A DNA stretch of 62,000 bases from positions 1 through 62,000 of the forward strand of contig NW_019091686.1 of NCBI RefSeq assembly GCF_001949145.1, written 5' to 3'. How positions within the stretch are numbered: the stretch's first letter is position 1; every line of letters starts with the position of its first letter. A model generated the notes under the pieces. It had not been told where the DNA came from and searched no databases. It saw only the letters and a program-made list of their open reading frames with translations. Of this stretch, positions 22,401-37,400 are shown piece after piece. The translations under genes were made by a program, and so were the position numbers. The DNA comes from Acanthaster planci (taxonomy: Eukaryota > Echinodermata > Asteroidea > Valvatida > Acanthasteridae).

Positions 22401-25400
22401 TCACTGCAGTTTAATTCATTGAATTTTGAAACCACCGGTATGAGTGTTTGTGATTTTGTAAACTTTTATACAGTTGTACATGTACATATAATTAATTGTT
22501 GATTTATTTGTTTTCCCCCATAGTCGTTGGCTGCATCAGATGGAGGTGAGCTCAATCCTGTGACAAATTTGTTGTGAATATGCAGATTTTACTGTGTACA
22601 TGTAGAGTTTGGACTTATTTAATGAGACGACTCATTCAATGAATTAATCATGTACATGTACTAGTTCCTACATGTATTGATGATATGATTTGTTATGATA
22701 ATCAGTTGTAGCGGTAAGTTAAATTGTGGTTATATGTCCTTAATAGATAAGCCAGGGTTTACATGTACACCTTTTGTTAAATAATTGATATGAGAAGCCT
22801 ACATACATGTATATGTCCCGCAAACACCTTTTGGAATGGCTTTTAATTTTCAAATGAAGCTCCTAATGTACAAGAATTCGCAATGGCAACAGGTTCAGAT
22901 TGTTTAAGAGTTATGCCTGGTGTTTATGTTTGGTAAAGGCTAAAGTCTTTTACATGTGTATTTTTTTGTGTGTATAGACGTCAGTATTTTGAATGTTGCA
23001 TAAAAGCATGCATGTACTATTGTCTTCATGTAGAGCTGGATACAGCAGAAGGAGATTCAGCAATGAAAAGTGAAGGAAACCAGTCTAATCCAAATCTTCT
23101 TGATCTGGCCAATAATCAAGAGATTGGTAGAGTATCTAGCTGGGCTGTCAGCTTTGATCATCTCTTACAAGATGAACTTGGCCTGGCCTGCTTCACAGTA
23201 GGTGTTCAAGTTTACTCTCTTCATTATTAGGCTTCAGAAACCAGTCTGAAATCTCATCACGGCGATCTCACCATGTCCTAGGGAGTATGGAGTTATGGTC
23301 AGACATCAGCCATTTCCATGAATTTATGGCATTTTTCTTGCCGAAAGCATTTTTCTTACCAAACTTCTCCAAGGGCAAAAAAAGTTAAGATAAAAGTCCC
23401 AGAAGCAAAATCCTGTTTTGTATTTTTTCACTGAGTTTTGTACTTTGTGATATTTAAACTGCTACAATGTGTATTTTCCTATGACCTTGGCTTATGTCCA
23501 GTCAATTGTTGATAATGGCAGAGTGAATCTGAGAAATATCCTCCATTGTACAAACTTGTACAGTAAAAACATTTTACATGTACTTTTATGTTTTGTCTGA
23601 CCACTTTTTTAATCTAATTCCATGCACTAAAGCCCATTTAGTCATAACGCTTGTTTTTTCATTTCTAAATTTCGCATGGAGGAAGCCATTATTTTCGTAA
23701 GCATTTGTTATGAACACAAGATGCAAGGTTACATTCTACGGGAAAGGCATTTTTTACATGTGCATGAGCAGAATGTTAACAGTTAAAAGCTTTTTTTGTT
23801 CATTTATATGTATTCTAGGAATTTCTCAAGCGAGAATTTAGCGAGGAAAACATCATGTTTTGGATTGCTTGTGAGACAATGAGTAAGATGACCAAGAAAG
23901 AGGAGGTAAGGGAACCATAAAAATTAAGCCCACTTTTGTTATAATATGAAGTTACTGGTACCAAGGATACATGCACATGAACAGTGGATGTCTACATTGC
24001 ATCACCAAACTTACATTAGCCTATTTGAGGTATGGGGGACAGTGACACCATAGAAGTGCTCTATTTAGGTTGGATACAATTTTCTAAATTTAATCCAGAT
24101 TTACCCATTTCAAAAAATATCTTCTTGTTGTGTCTACCATGTGTTAACCCCTTCACGCCGGGACGCGGCTAGACACGCCATAAAAATTGAGATCCCTCAG
24201 CCCGCTTTTCAGCTATTATTCTCAACCCACACTCGAGCGAACACGGTGAAAGAAGGCAGATNNNNNNNNNNNNNNNNNNNNNNNNNNNNNNNNNNNNNNN
24301 NNNNNNNNNNNNNNNNNNNNNNNNNNNNNNNNNNNNNNNNNNNNNNNNNNNNNNNNNNNNNNNNNNNNNNNNNNNNNNNNNNNNNNNNNNNNNNNNNNNN
24401 NNNNNNNNNNNNNNNNNNNNNNNNNNNNNNNNNNNNNNNNNNNNNNNNNNNNNNNNNNNNNNNNNNNNNNNNNNNNNNNNNNNNNNNNNNNNNNNNNNNN
24501 NNNNNNNNNNNNNNNNNNNNNNNNNNNNNNNNNNNNNNNNNNNNNNNNNNNNNNNNNNNNNNNNNNNNNNNNNNNNNNNNNNNNNNNNNNNNNNNNNNNN
24601 NNNNNNNNNNNNNNNNNNNNNNNNNNNNNNNNNNNNNNNNNNNNNNNNNNNNNNNNNNNNNNNNNNNNNNNNNNNNNNNNNNNNNNNNNNNNNNNNNNNN
24701 NNNNNNNNNNNNNNNNNNNNNNNNNNNNNNNNNNNNNNNNNNNNNNNNNNNNNNNNNNNNNNNNNNNNNNNNNNNNAAAACAGGGCCACAAACCGACAAT
24801 TTGCGGTTTGGCAGGTGGCCTTCCTAGCTAAACGAGGCTGGAATTCTTGGAGTCAGCTTTCGGGAAGAAATTCCCGGGGCGAAGGGTTTGAAAGGCTAAT
24901 GGGAAGGTGTACAGGTTTATGGATTCTGCAGATATTGTTGACATGAAGTGGAATTGCCATTTGGAATCATCACCTGAGGATAGTTTTATCGTACAGGAAG
25001 TTCAAACATGCAGATTGTTTACCTCAACCATAAATTCAGCACTGTTTAAGGAATGTCTTATTAGACTAAAAACTAATTCTACTGGGATATTGACTCCACT
25101 GCAGATACATGTATGTATACATTGTCAAACATTCCTTTGGAATCTGTTTGGAGAACATGTATGCATTTTATCTGTGACAAATATTGATAACCCCATTTCG
25201 TGCTCCTGGTCAATTCAGAGACAGAATTTCAGAGGGTACGAAATGTTCTTACACAGAAGACATCACTCCATCAAACCCAGGAATACATATGTGGAAACAA
25301 GTTATCTTTTATATCTCATCAAAAAGTAGTTTAATCCTTCCATCAATCATGTTGAAATCAGGCAAAAGTATTCAGCTCATTCAACTGTGAGGTAAGTTTA

Positions 25401-28400
25401 TCAAAGAAAGGAGAATATGAGAGGAAGCACCCAGCATTTATTTCAGAGCTACATGTACTGGTACCTGTGCTTTAAAGAGCTTGACCAAAATTGGAGATTT
25501 TTCATAGAAGTTAATGCCTTATTTTTGTTTACTTTCTAGTACCACTGATTTCTCAAAAAGTAAACAAAGCCGATCTCATGGTGAATTTTTGACTTTGTGA
25601 GTAGGAGTTCATGCATGTCATGGGTCTGGATGTTGCTTTTCTCTATTTTGTGCCTGTTTTGACAAGTCAACCAGAGTATACACATGAAGATATACATACA
25701 TGTACTGGACTGAAGTGTATTGCTTATTGTTGAAGTGTTCCTTTAGATAAATAAGACGTGTCGCAGGTATGAAATATTCTCCCCCCACCAAATTTTGGTT
25801 TATTCCTATGCATATCTTGCATGTACTTACTTGTTTCAATTGCTTATTTATTTCATTCATATACATTAAATCAGCCAATCATAAACACCTTCATTGCAGG
25901 TTTCATTTTCAGTTAGTTAAATTGTGGTTGAAGACCAGAAGAGACACATCAGGTTAAACATTTTTTTTTTCTCTTATAAAACATTTTCGAAACCAATTTG
26001 CTGTGTACTCTTCGTAATTGTTGACCGCAACAACCCAGGGTCCCACATATGTAATATACATTGTTTTGTTGATGATTTTACCCACGACTGTATTGTTCTG
26101 TTACATTTCTTTTAGCTGAAGCGTATGTCAGAGCACATTTACAGCAAGCATCTCTCAGATGAAGCATCAATGCCAGTCAATTTGGACAGCAGCTGTCGAT
26201 CCAAGGTTTTACAGGCCATAAAGAATCCATGCCCAGATATGTTCAAAATCCAACAACAACAGGTTTGATTTCAGATTCCTTTTATATCAAGTCTTAATAA
26301 CTTTATGGACCCAAAGTTGAAGCTTATGTTAGTCCAGGGACTAGTTGATGATACAATTTGTCATTGACAGTTTGACACCACATATCGGCAGCTGCTGCAT
26401 AAGAATGCTTGAGTGCCATTATAAAGTGTTACAGACAAATACAGTAGTTTAACAATGTTCTCTTGTCAAGTTATCCATTTTTTTTTTTGGCAAGATAATT
26501 GGAAATAAAGTTGCATGGTCCCTAATAGATACATAAGCTGTTTGCATGGTACTTGATGTAATGATAAACAAGATGGTCAGTTTGGTGTGTTTTTCTGAAT
26601 CCCACAGATCTTCCAGTTGATGAAGTATGACAGCTACACACGCTTTCTGAAAAGCCAAGTGTATCAGGATTGTGTGTTAGCAGAGATGGCAGGTAATCCT
26701 CTACCAGGTTTCTGTCGTCAACGTAGCGATGGAAGTGTCAGCAGTACTGAAGAAGCAACAGGTGATAATAAGAGAGCACAGAAAGGCAATAAGAAAAAGG
26801 TGAGACAATCAATGGGTGGTGACGAGTGCTTTCCTTCTTAATTGCCTTCATTTTCTACTGCCTTTGCCTATCTTTCCTACGTATGTACTGTGCAAATACA
26901 TACAGAGAAATAACTTAAGGTTTTGGAATTACAGTAATGCTGAATGCAACATCAGACCATCAGAATTAAGGAAGTACCCGTCTTCTGTTTCAAAACACAA
27001 CTAGTTTGCACTACACAACATTGCACATAGGAATTTCGGCTTTCACTCTGCTCACATTCCTCTTGACTATAAAAAAAGTCACAGATGTGATCTTTTGCAC
27101 ATGTATTTCTAGTTGTATTCCATAACTTTTGGTCTGAGAATAAAAAGACTTAGTTAAAAAAAAGGAGTAAGTCACAGGATTTGCGTGTAACACTCATGTG
27201 AAATAGGAGAGTGTTTATATTAAAATTAAAAACAAAAAGTGTCACTCTTCATGCTACAGATACCAGTGTCAGATACTGAATTAGAGCTTGCACTCTGAAT
27301 CATAAATAGTGTGTTACAATACATGTATGTACCATTACCTTCTAACACTTATAACAAGGGGTACATTTGTACTTTCATTCACTTTCTGTTAACTCATGGT
27401 ATGTTTATACAGTGGGATAATTGTTGGAGGAAGAAAAGCTGTAAATGGCTCTGAAACAATGATAAATGTTTTAGAACAGTGATGTCTTTCAGGAGGCCAT
27501 CAAAAAACTCCCTGTATGGTGTCGTCTGTAAAATCAGACAGTCTGCCTGCCCTATGTCCAGAGCCACTAACAAAACTCCCCTACATGTATGTACCATACA
27601 AGGAGTGATTTTCTGTTGGAAATGCCAGTAATTTACTGAAACACTGTAATTAAAAAGTCAGTATTTCTTATGACTGTTTTAGGTCCATTTCTGTTGCTTT
27701 TCCTATATCAATTTCTTAACTTTGAAACAACAAAATCTATTTAACTACTCCCTGCCAGGCGACCCGTTTTCGAGTATATAGGCTTTATATGCAGAGCTGG
27801 GGAGCCCGGAACTTGGACAAAAGACCGTGCTCAGCACAAAAGACTCAGCTGCTGAGCATTACGGAAATTTTTTCTCTCTCAATCGTGGAGATAATCCAGC
27901 CTTGTTTTGAAACAGTATGCCACAGTTTAAGGCATTTAGAGAGAGCGGATTACCACCAGGGACAAAAGCTCTCCACCACCGCAGCAATGAGCTGTACGCT
28001 AATCTGGCCCCCATAAAAGAGGTCAGCAGTGCAGGGTGCCAGTTTCAGGAACAAAAGAATTTTACGAAACACCGCACAATCTGGGATCTTTTTCTAAGGC
28101 TGCAGGCCTGGCTGAACTATTCAGGGGTCAATGAATTTTACCTGTCAGCTTTAGAGTAGTACCTAAAGAGTCCTTCATTTTAGTATAAATGGCCATTAAA
28201 TGGAATTATGAATTTTTGAAGAATTTTGAAAACGGAAAATCTTGAAAAGGACCAGGCATCTTGTCTTGCTCAAGAAAAATCCACCCGGCAGCAAGTGGTT
28301 AATGTGAGTGTGGTGAAGGTCAGGTCTCATTCCTCTTGTCTCACAGCATATTAATTAACATGTAGTTGAAGCTTACTTAATATTCTTTATTCCTGAGAAA

Positions 28401-31400
28401 TTGTTTATGTTTTCTCATGATTTTTCAGGTTGCACTTGCTAGTTTATACAGTACATGTTACATGTTTTGAGCTGACAAATATATGATCCATGTTAGACAC
28501 AGACCTGTGACAAATTCTTAGGCAGTTAATACGTACCATCAAATTGTTGTTTGTGTATATTCCAACATTATAAAAGCATAACAGGGCATGCTGTTGATCA
28601 ACATGGGTAACCTCAATGGAAATACTTTAATTGACTTGAAATGTAGTTCCCTCCTGCAGCTTTTAAGTCAATGGACTTTCTACCTTAAAAGAGCTGGGGG
28701 TGGCAAATTGGCTGTCTCTGATCCATTTTAAAACCCAGCGTGCATTTCAATGACATTTATTGTGTTCATCTCTCTTGTTACCATCATTTGAAGTTTATGG
28801 GCTCACACATGTCAGTTCCACATGCATCAAGTATTTCAATGGAAAGGCACACATTTTTGGCCGAACTGTTTCAGAAAAGTCAGCACTGAGAGAACAAGTA
28901 CTGCTGTCTTTAAAATGGCAATATCATTGTTTCCAACATTCATTGTATGAGTACACCTGTAGACATTTAATATTCATAAAATATAAGAGATTGAATCACT
29001 CTTTACTCATTGTCTGTTTACAGTTTCTGGGCCTTCGATTGTCCACTTCACTCTCTAACCATTGATGAACATCTTCACTGACCTGCACAAATGAAATCTT
29101 ACTTGCTGTGTATCAGAACTCTTGGTTAATGAGCAAGTAGGAAGTAATCTTTTGGAGAATACACGTCTGTTTCAAGATTGACTTTTAAACAATAAGATCC
29201 TGAGCATTGCAAACAATGAAGATACTTAAAAACAATGAAGATATTTAGAAATACTGATGTTATTGTTTTCTGCCTGCACATGAAGTACACGTATGAACAT
29301 GTACAAATATCTTGTAAATGTCAATGTAAGAGACATTTAGATTCCTAGCCTACAAACAATTGTACAATCCATTAAAGAGCATAAGTGTACATGCACTTTT
29401 ATGGCACCGGTACATTGCATTGAATATGATCCGTTGATAAATAATTTGGCCATTTGTATACATGTAATTTTAATTATAATACCAAACTTTATATTGCAGT
29501 AATTTACTTCATTGAACATCCATTTTGTTTAAATCGCAGCACACCTGTGATATGATCAGGTACAATGCATTGTAGATAGAATAAATGAAGCAGTCCTGAA
29601 TCTTAAAAAATGAAAGAAGGACGCAATAATTTTTCACCCTACAGGTACATGTCTGTACACATATTTGTAATATTTGAAAAGATGGTAAAATCTTTCATTT
29701 TTGAAAGGAAAACTTGTAATGTAGATTGAAATGGTATATGCAATTCTGATTGCAGCTTGACTTGTTAACAACTAATCGATAGATAAACATGGTACTGTAT
29801 GTGTTGCGATAGACTCATTAATACCCTTTCATGGGGAGGGGGAGGGATAACGTGCACACATGTCTGGATTTATTTGTAAAGAGTATACCTCGCTTTAATC
29901 TGACTCATCCCTGTCACATTGATAATGATTTGATGCCTCTACATGTACATGTACATTGCACGTACCTCCATTGCTGTGCTCTTTGCTCACTGATCCATAT
30001 GTTTTGTACCCACTATCCTGTATGTGATGGTGTGGTTGTGGAATGCATACAACCATAGTAATGCTTGGTATTGGAACAAGCAATTAGTTAAGTTTTACCT
30101 GTCATAGATTTTATAGTTTAAATGTGATCATTTTATACGTGTATGTAGTTACATAATTAAGCTTTCACACCATCATGGACTGCACATATAAATAAATCAC
30201 TTTCCTGTGTCATATTTCCATCTGTCTTTCTAATTCATTGTTTGTGTTGGTACTTGTATTTCATGTACATTAGTGGAAATCTGTGCATTGATCATCATCT
30301 GTACTCTCTTCCCAACCTTACATGTACATGTATATACGTAGCCTGTTTGCCCATTTTTGTGACAGCTATTTTTCTGACTGTGTGTGTCTGTACTGCTCCG
30401 TTTGATTGGTCATCATGGTCAAACTAGCCCTTCCCAACCTAGCCTTCATAGTCACTTAATATTTCTTTTTCTTGATCTGTCACAGTTCTGGTCCTTTCAA
30501 TTACAATGTAATCCACAGCAAAAGAGCCTCTTCCACGTTAACTGTCACACCTTGTCACCTGACTACTAGTTCCATTTTTTTTTTACATAATACTTGGTGA
30601 CAACTTCAAACCAATCAAACAAGCAATTATAGACCTGCCAGCTGAGGATCTGGTGCCTTTCACTTCCTCTGTAGCATCCTTACTGTGGACTTAAAGTAAG
30701 GACTAGCTATCCATACAAATCTGACGTTTCAGTACATGCCCGTGTACATGAGTTAAATCAATCCTTACCTGTAGATACATGTAATACAGTATGATTTTCA
30801 TTCACGAAAGACCTGTCAGAATTGCTATAGCAGTCTGTCCATATGCCCTGGGAGTTACATGTAGTTATCTCTGATAAACCAATTTCTGGGTACTTGGAGA
30901 GCTGTGCAGGCAGATATGTGGTATAAAATGACCTTGAACTTTAACCTCTAGCACCAGGTAAACCAATCCAGGAAAAGCCACAGTTGACAAAGTTGTGATC
31001 CAGGAATTGCTCTGTACTCCCATTCATCATTTGTGATCTGTTTACAGCATAAAACCATGTGTGCTTATCTTGGTGGTTTCTGTTCTCATTGCCTTTCCCG
31101 TGAAGAATATCCTGCATATCTAAAGAGGAAATGGTTACTTGTGTATCAGTTGTCATTTGTAGAACCACTATCAACAGAATGAAATGACATTAGAGATGTG
31201 TGCTTACTCCATGTACCTACAGTGTATTCAAGGTGATGTTGGCCATACTGTAGTTCTGTTACATATTGCAGGAAGTTCTCATTTGTACATTGTATTATAG
31301 GATGTGCATGTACCTTTGAATACAGGAATTGCTCCTTATTGTGATTGGTTCCTTAATTGTGTGCAGCAAACATGTGTCATACACAATTACACGAACTTGA

Positions 31401-34400
31401 ACCAAACAATAGAGGGCCTTTTAACTATTCTATATTGCTTTCTGCAAAGAACCTGTTATGGTATGCCATCACTTTCAACACAGCAAAATGCTGAGAACCA
31501 TTTCACAGCATATAAAGGAGTTGGATGCTTCCAAATCCCTTACTTCAGAAGAACTGATTGTAAAACTATTAAGAATTCATATTATGATCAGTAGAGTTTT
31601 AATATCAGAATGTGCGTGCAAGTGGACAAGGGTTATTTATGATACCGTGCTTGCATAAAGAACACCTTTATTGTTAGTCAAACTTAACTAATAGATGATA
31701 ACGTATCACAGTGTGGTTGCTTTTGTAAAACATACCGGTATGCGTCTTTGTGCGCCAGAAGTAAGTGTTATGAGGAAATGTGAATCATGGTTTTCGGAAA
31801 GACAGAGTTTTTACATTTCCACTCTTGACGATTAAACTATTGGTTTTACTACATTAAAAGTACTCTGTTAATCTGTTACTCATTTCAGTATCAGCTTTGG
31901 AAATCTTCCAAATCCTACGGTGTGGATGCAACTGCAGACAGCCCAGAGAAAAAACGCAAGTCACTTTTGCCATGGAACAAAGGTAGGGCCATTCGACTTT
32001 AAAACAATACCAAAAAATAAACTTCAAGCCTACAGGGAAGGGTAGGGGTGCTGCAGGACTCAAACTGCATGCTCATTACCTCAGACTCCGACTTTGATGG
32101 AGTTCAGGAATGTACTAGAACACGCTTAAATGTACATACATACACTTTGAGTACACACGAATACGTATCCTAGCACCCAGTATATCCCCTGGCTAAATTG
32201 TGTTTCACCAGGGTGGTAAAAATTTGAAGGAATGTGACGCAGCCTTAGTAATGAAAAGGGGACATGTAATATGAAAGTGTCTGGAGTGAAATCTACTTAG
32301 TCTACATGTAATTATTTGGCTAAAGCAGGGAAGATAATAATAGTGCTCAAGGCAAGTAAATGTGAACAAGTCTAGAGAAATTTCTGTAGAATGTGTCTCA
32401 TTTCTTAATTTGATAACATAATGCTGTTTTTCTCTCATTTAAAGGAATCAGTTGATAGTAGTTTAATTTAAAAGTATGATTTTTCTGCATGTAACTCATT
32501 GCAACCAGGTAAAGCTTTAACTAAACCTAATAGTGGACTGGAACCATCTACAGTGTGTACATCAGATTCAGGTAAGTATTACTTGTCAAGACAACAAAAG
32601 CTGGATGTGTGCACTTTATGCTGTTGGCATGTGCTCACACTGTGGAAAGTGCATAGAAAGTGGAAGGTTGTGCACAGTGCTGTTTGAATCGTTGCAAAAC
32701 TTTAGTGCAGATTAAGCACATTCCAGCCAGGTATCTTCAGAATACAACAAAACTCCCTGTGTCAAGTCTTGAAATGGTTAGTCTCTCATTAGACACACAC
32801 ACAATTTCAAAATCAAAGGTTTCTGTGAGACTTGCCCTGGCCAATCTGCCACCTTACAGTAACATGTATGTTTCACATTCAGCCGGAAGCTTTGGTTTTT
32901 TGCCAGTCCCTTTCACTCAAATGCATGATTGACGGGAGAAACCATTTTGAGAATCCAGATTCTACTCGAAAAGACTTTTTCTGATAATTTGGAAGCTTTC
33001 TCTCTATAGGATTCTATCCCTATTTGATTGTCATTTTCTTTGTTTTACTTGGTGTATGAATTTATGAAGTATTTCTGTTGTGATAACTGTGCTACTTTCA
33101 GTTTCTAGACTTACATAAAAGCCTTTCATTAATATGTGTAGATGCTATGATACTGCAGACTTTTTCCTTGTTGGTTTTTACATACATGTGTTGGTGTGTT
33201 TCTTGCCAGTGTTTTGTTAGTAACTTTGATACCTTTGCTCATTTTTATACTAACTATTAGGACCTCTGAGACTGTCACATAGTCATCCATCAGCAAATAG
33301 TGGGAATCTGATGAACAAGACGGCCCCTGTAACAAGCAGAGCCAGTCAGAATGAAGAGGTACCTGTATCTATTCAGTTGAAAAGGGCTGTGGCATTAATG
33401 GGCATTACTTTTGGACTTATCTCATTGAACAATGCACTTCTAAAACATTAAAAAAATTTCTGTGCTTTTCCTGTTGCTCTGATTTCAAAACAGGTTGATG
33501 GGGCTCATTTTAGGGTTTTTCCGTTTTTATTGTGATCGCAAAAAAAAAGGTTCGTTGAAAATATTTCTGTGAAAACTACCCATTGACCTATTTAGTCGCA
33601 CTGAAACAACAAATTGCAGAAACAAAAAAAAAGAAATTTAACACCAGCTGTTGAAAGTTTGACCTTTTTTTTTGCTTGCTGAAATACTAGGTAGTTCCAA
33701 CAGAAAGGTTTTGTCTTTTCCTCATGAATATACAAACTTGCACTGGCATAAAAAAGGCACTAAGAACCTGTAAAATGGTTAAAAAAAACTTTAAAATGAA
33801 AGTATTAGTAAATGGGACAGAAAGGTGAATTGTCTTGGACCTGATTTAAAATATTGTATGGCATATACAACATATAGAAATCTAGAAGTAAGAGTACGTA
33901 GCCTTGGCAATTTGACTAAGATGAAAATTAAAACAGTACTCGCCAGAAGATGTACATGTACTACTGGCTAGATTGTACTGCAATATCAAATGTTCTCACT
34001 TCATTTACAGTGTAAATATATGTATGTGTATAACCCCATTTTAATAGGCTATTCCAATGGAAGGTACATGCCGACTGGTTTTCCCTAATGACGATGTGGT
34101 TGTGTTGCCTGCAAGACATGGGTTTACTGTACGTGATGTGCTTACACCTCATCTTGATGTGCGACAACTAAGCTTGCAGTCTGTCGAAACATTCCTTGCT
34201 GATTCTAAAGAGGTGTATATCATTCCTGCTTCAGCTTAATAATCATTTACATTTGGAGATGCTCTAGTCAATGGACTACCAGTGCTGTCACAAGTAATCA
34301 ACAACTCCTGACATGTAAATTGATGTCCATAAACCCTACAAAAATGTTGAAATAACTAAGTCTTAATTATCTATCTGTTGAATGCGCATGCAGCTGAATT

Positions 34401-37400
34401 CTGATTGTCTACACTTGTAGTAAATTTGTTGTTCCATTCACTTCAGTAAAACAGTAGATCGCCTGTGCTTCTCAGTCAGAACTGAGCATCTCTGAACTCA
34501 CACTAATGTGAACAAGTTTCTTATTGCATATCACATGGAAGTAAAAACTCCATTAGTTTCTGAATGTTATACTATCTGTGTGTGTATTAACAGTGACATT
34601 CTTTCACCATTCTTAACAGTCATATCCTAAGAGCAGGAAAAAGGTACAATGTGTTTGTTTTTGCCTGTGTTTAACTGCATGCTCACTTCATTTTGTTGCA
34701 ATGTCGCTATGTGTATGTCTGTACAAACTTGACTAAGGTGGAATGGTCTCTGTCTTGATTAAACTAGAATATATGGTGAGGGGACTTCAACTGGTTTCTG
34801 TCTTCATGTATTATAAAAGTTGTCTGTCTTGTCTTTACATGTTTGTGGAGGGATGGTTATTTTTTGTTACTATTGCGAGGGATCTGTTCAAACTTGTAAA
34901 TGTTGGTCCATTTGATAGTAAATACTGGGATGAAATGCTGCTTTATCAAATGCTGCAACCATTTGTATTGAAACTCTTTTGTATTATTTGCTTTCAATAT
35001 AACACTGTCCAGCAGTCATCAAACTGTTTTGCGTTGACTAAGTTGCTCTCTGGATAGTCTGCATCCTTTCATTGTAATATTATAATGCATTTCCTCTTTT
35101 ATTTCACCTAATAGATTGTTGACTATCAACAAGACATGGCTACCATGGCAGGTGCTGAGATTGTTATTGAACAAAGAGTAGTCTTCAAGTAAGTATTAAA
35201 CCATTATTGTTTATTGTAATGTAAATGTAGAAATCAAACACATTCAGTTATGTCTAACAACAAACGACAGTTGTGGGGACTTCCTGCACACGTCTCTCTG
35301 TCATGTTTCTGTAGTGTACATAACTCTTAATTATTTAAGACTTCAGTTAGAACAAACTTAAAATGCTGTCCCCTCCAAGCATAGTACGTTCAATCTGCAA
35401 TTTTACTTTTAAGCCATAGAAAAAAAGTGAGATTGTTTTCATTTCCAGGATGGAACTACCAAGCCACAGAGTCATTGGTGTCAAGTCTAAACCAACCAAA
35501 AAATTGATTGAGGTATTGCGGCCAGTCACACATAAATACAACCTGCAACTAGATGAACTTGTCGTGCACCTGGTAATGTCTCCCTTTTGTCATGTTAAAA
35601 GTTCCTTCATTTTAAAAAAGGAATATCTTAATCTCAACCTCACTATCATAAAAGGGCCAGTATAAATCAGCAAATATTGTCTACTATGTTATTAGTACCG
35701 CTGAATTAAGTTTATTTTGTATTTCACAAGTGAAGATCTTGTATATTATTATCAGGTACTTTGCTGGTTAATTGCTATCATTTGTGTATTTAATATATGG
35801 TATCTTATAGCTGTAGCCCTCCCAAATCACCCCAAATGCCACAAAGGGGTTGTTAGCATTTAATATGTTGAAAGTAGTTTCAACCTCAGCTCACAGATTA
35901 CTTACATGTAGTTTATGTTTGTTTTTACTGTGGTCATTACAGAACAGTTCACCAGTCCCTCTTGACCTGGACATTACAGTTGCATCGTTAGATGGGCAGA
36001 AGATTCTGATTGAAACTTTGGAGCAATATGGTGGTAAGTTGATTGTGCAAAAACATGTTTACTTTGATGCATCGTATAATGCATATGTCGCATTGAGACT
36101 GATTAGGGCCTCTGTCACCTTAACAATGAGTGAATAGGATGATATGATGCACAAGACCAAAACTTAACATTGTAAATCTCTGTCCTGTCAGCTGGAAATT
36201 ATCAAGTAAGAGCCAGAGTTGATCCAGCTCCAAATGGGACAATGCATAGAGCAGCATCAGAAGATAGCATAATTAGAAAACAAGATGCAAGACGAACTCA
36301 TCAACCAGTTCATCTTCCAAGACGTCTTTCACAAGTAAGTGTACCATCACAATCAGGCCAAGATGACCCAAAAAGCTGCACCCTTCGTGCAACAACAATA
36401 TGAGGCTAGGGTTTGACTTTGTCTTCACTTTCTCAGGTTTTCATTTGATATCACTATTAAAGATTGCCCCACTGAGCTGTAAAGATTAAACACAGGGAAA
36501 TTACTGTGGATGAATGACAAGTGTAATATTCATGTTTTTTTGCACGATTTCAAGGTTTGTCTGGTACCATACGTGTGCATCAGAGAGTACTGTCAAACCT
36601 TCCTGTAGCTGCACCATGATGCTCCAGAATTGAGTTGCATGTACTCCTAATACCCATTCATGTAGTGAAACTGGCATGGTGTGTTTTTTTTTAATTGTAA
36701 ACAGTAACTAACTAAAAAACAAACAAACCATGCAGAATGAAATTTGTATCAGCCATGAAATTGTGCGAACTGAAAAATGCCTATGTCTTTGACAAAATAT
36801 TTTAAATAACATATGAGATATGTGTAGCTCTTGATCATTATTTTTCTTCAGTTTGTTTTCAAGATATTTTTGTTTCTAAAGGTTCAAATCAACTATTTTT
36901 ATTTTATGTAATCATTAGGTTTTAATAATTCAGGCCAATAGTCGTGTTTCCCAAGGATATCATACAAATTTTCATTTACATACAGTGTCAGTTGATGTGC
37001 TGCTGGGCCTCTCAGTCCTTTGGTAAATTAAATTTGCAGATTCATTCCATGAATCAGGATTTTGAATTTGATTTTTGATTTTCCCCGTTTTTTACATTTG
37101 TTTTCCAGAATGAGTTTTCTGGAAAAGAAAACCAACGTGATAGTGGGAGGACATCAGTTCCTGACATCAAATGTCAAGCTGTTACTCTAAGACCAAGTAA
37201 TTCTGATACTTCGGTGCAGACAGTGAAGTCTCAGAATAGGAAATACCGAATCACAAATAACGATGCAGAAGGTGAGTTTTCAATGTGTGGCAACGTGTTG
37301 CAATTTTCTCTCTTTTCAAAGTCACTAGTTTACTAAATGGCACACTGCATCACTGTTTCTGGTTTGTTTCACAGAGTGTGATCATACTCCATGACCCACA

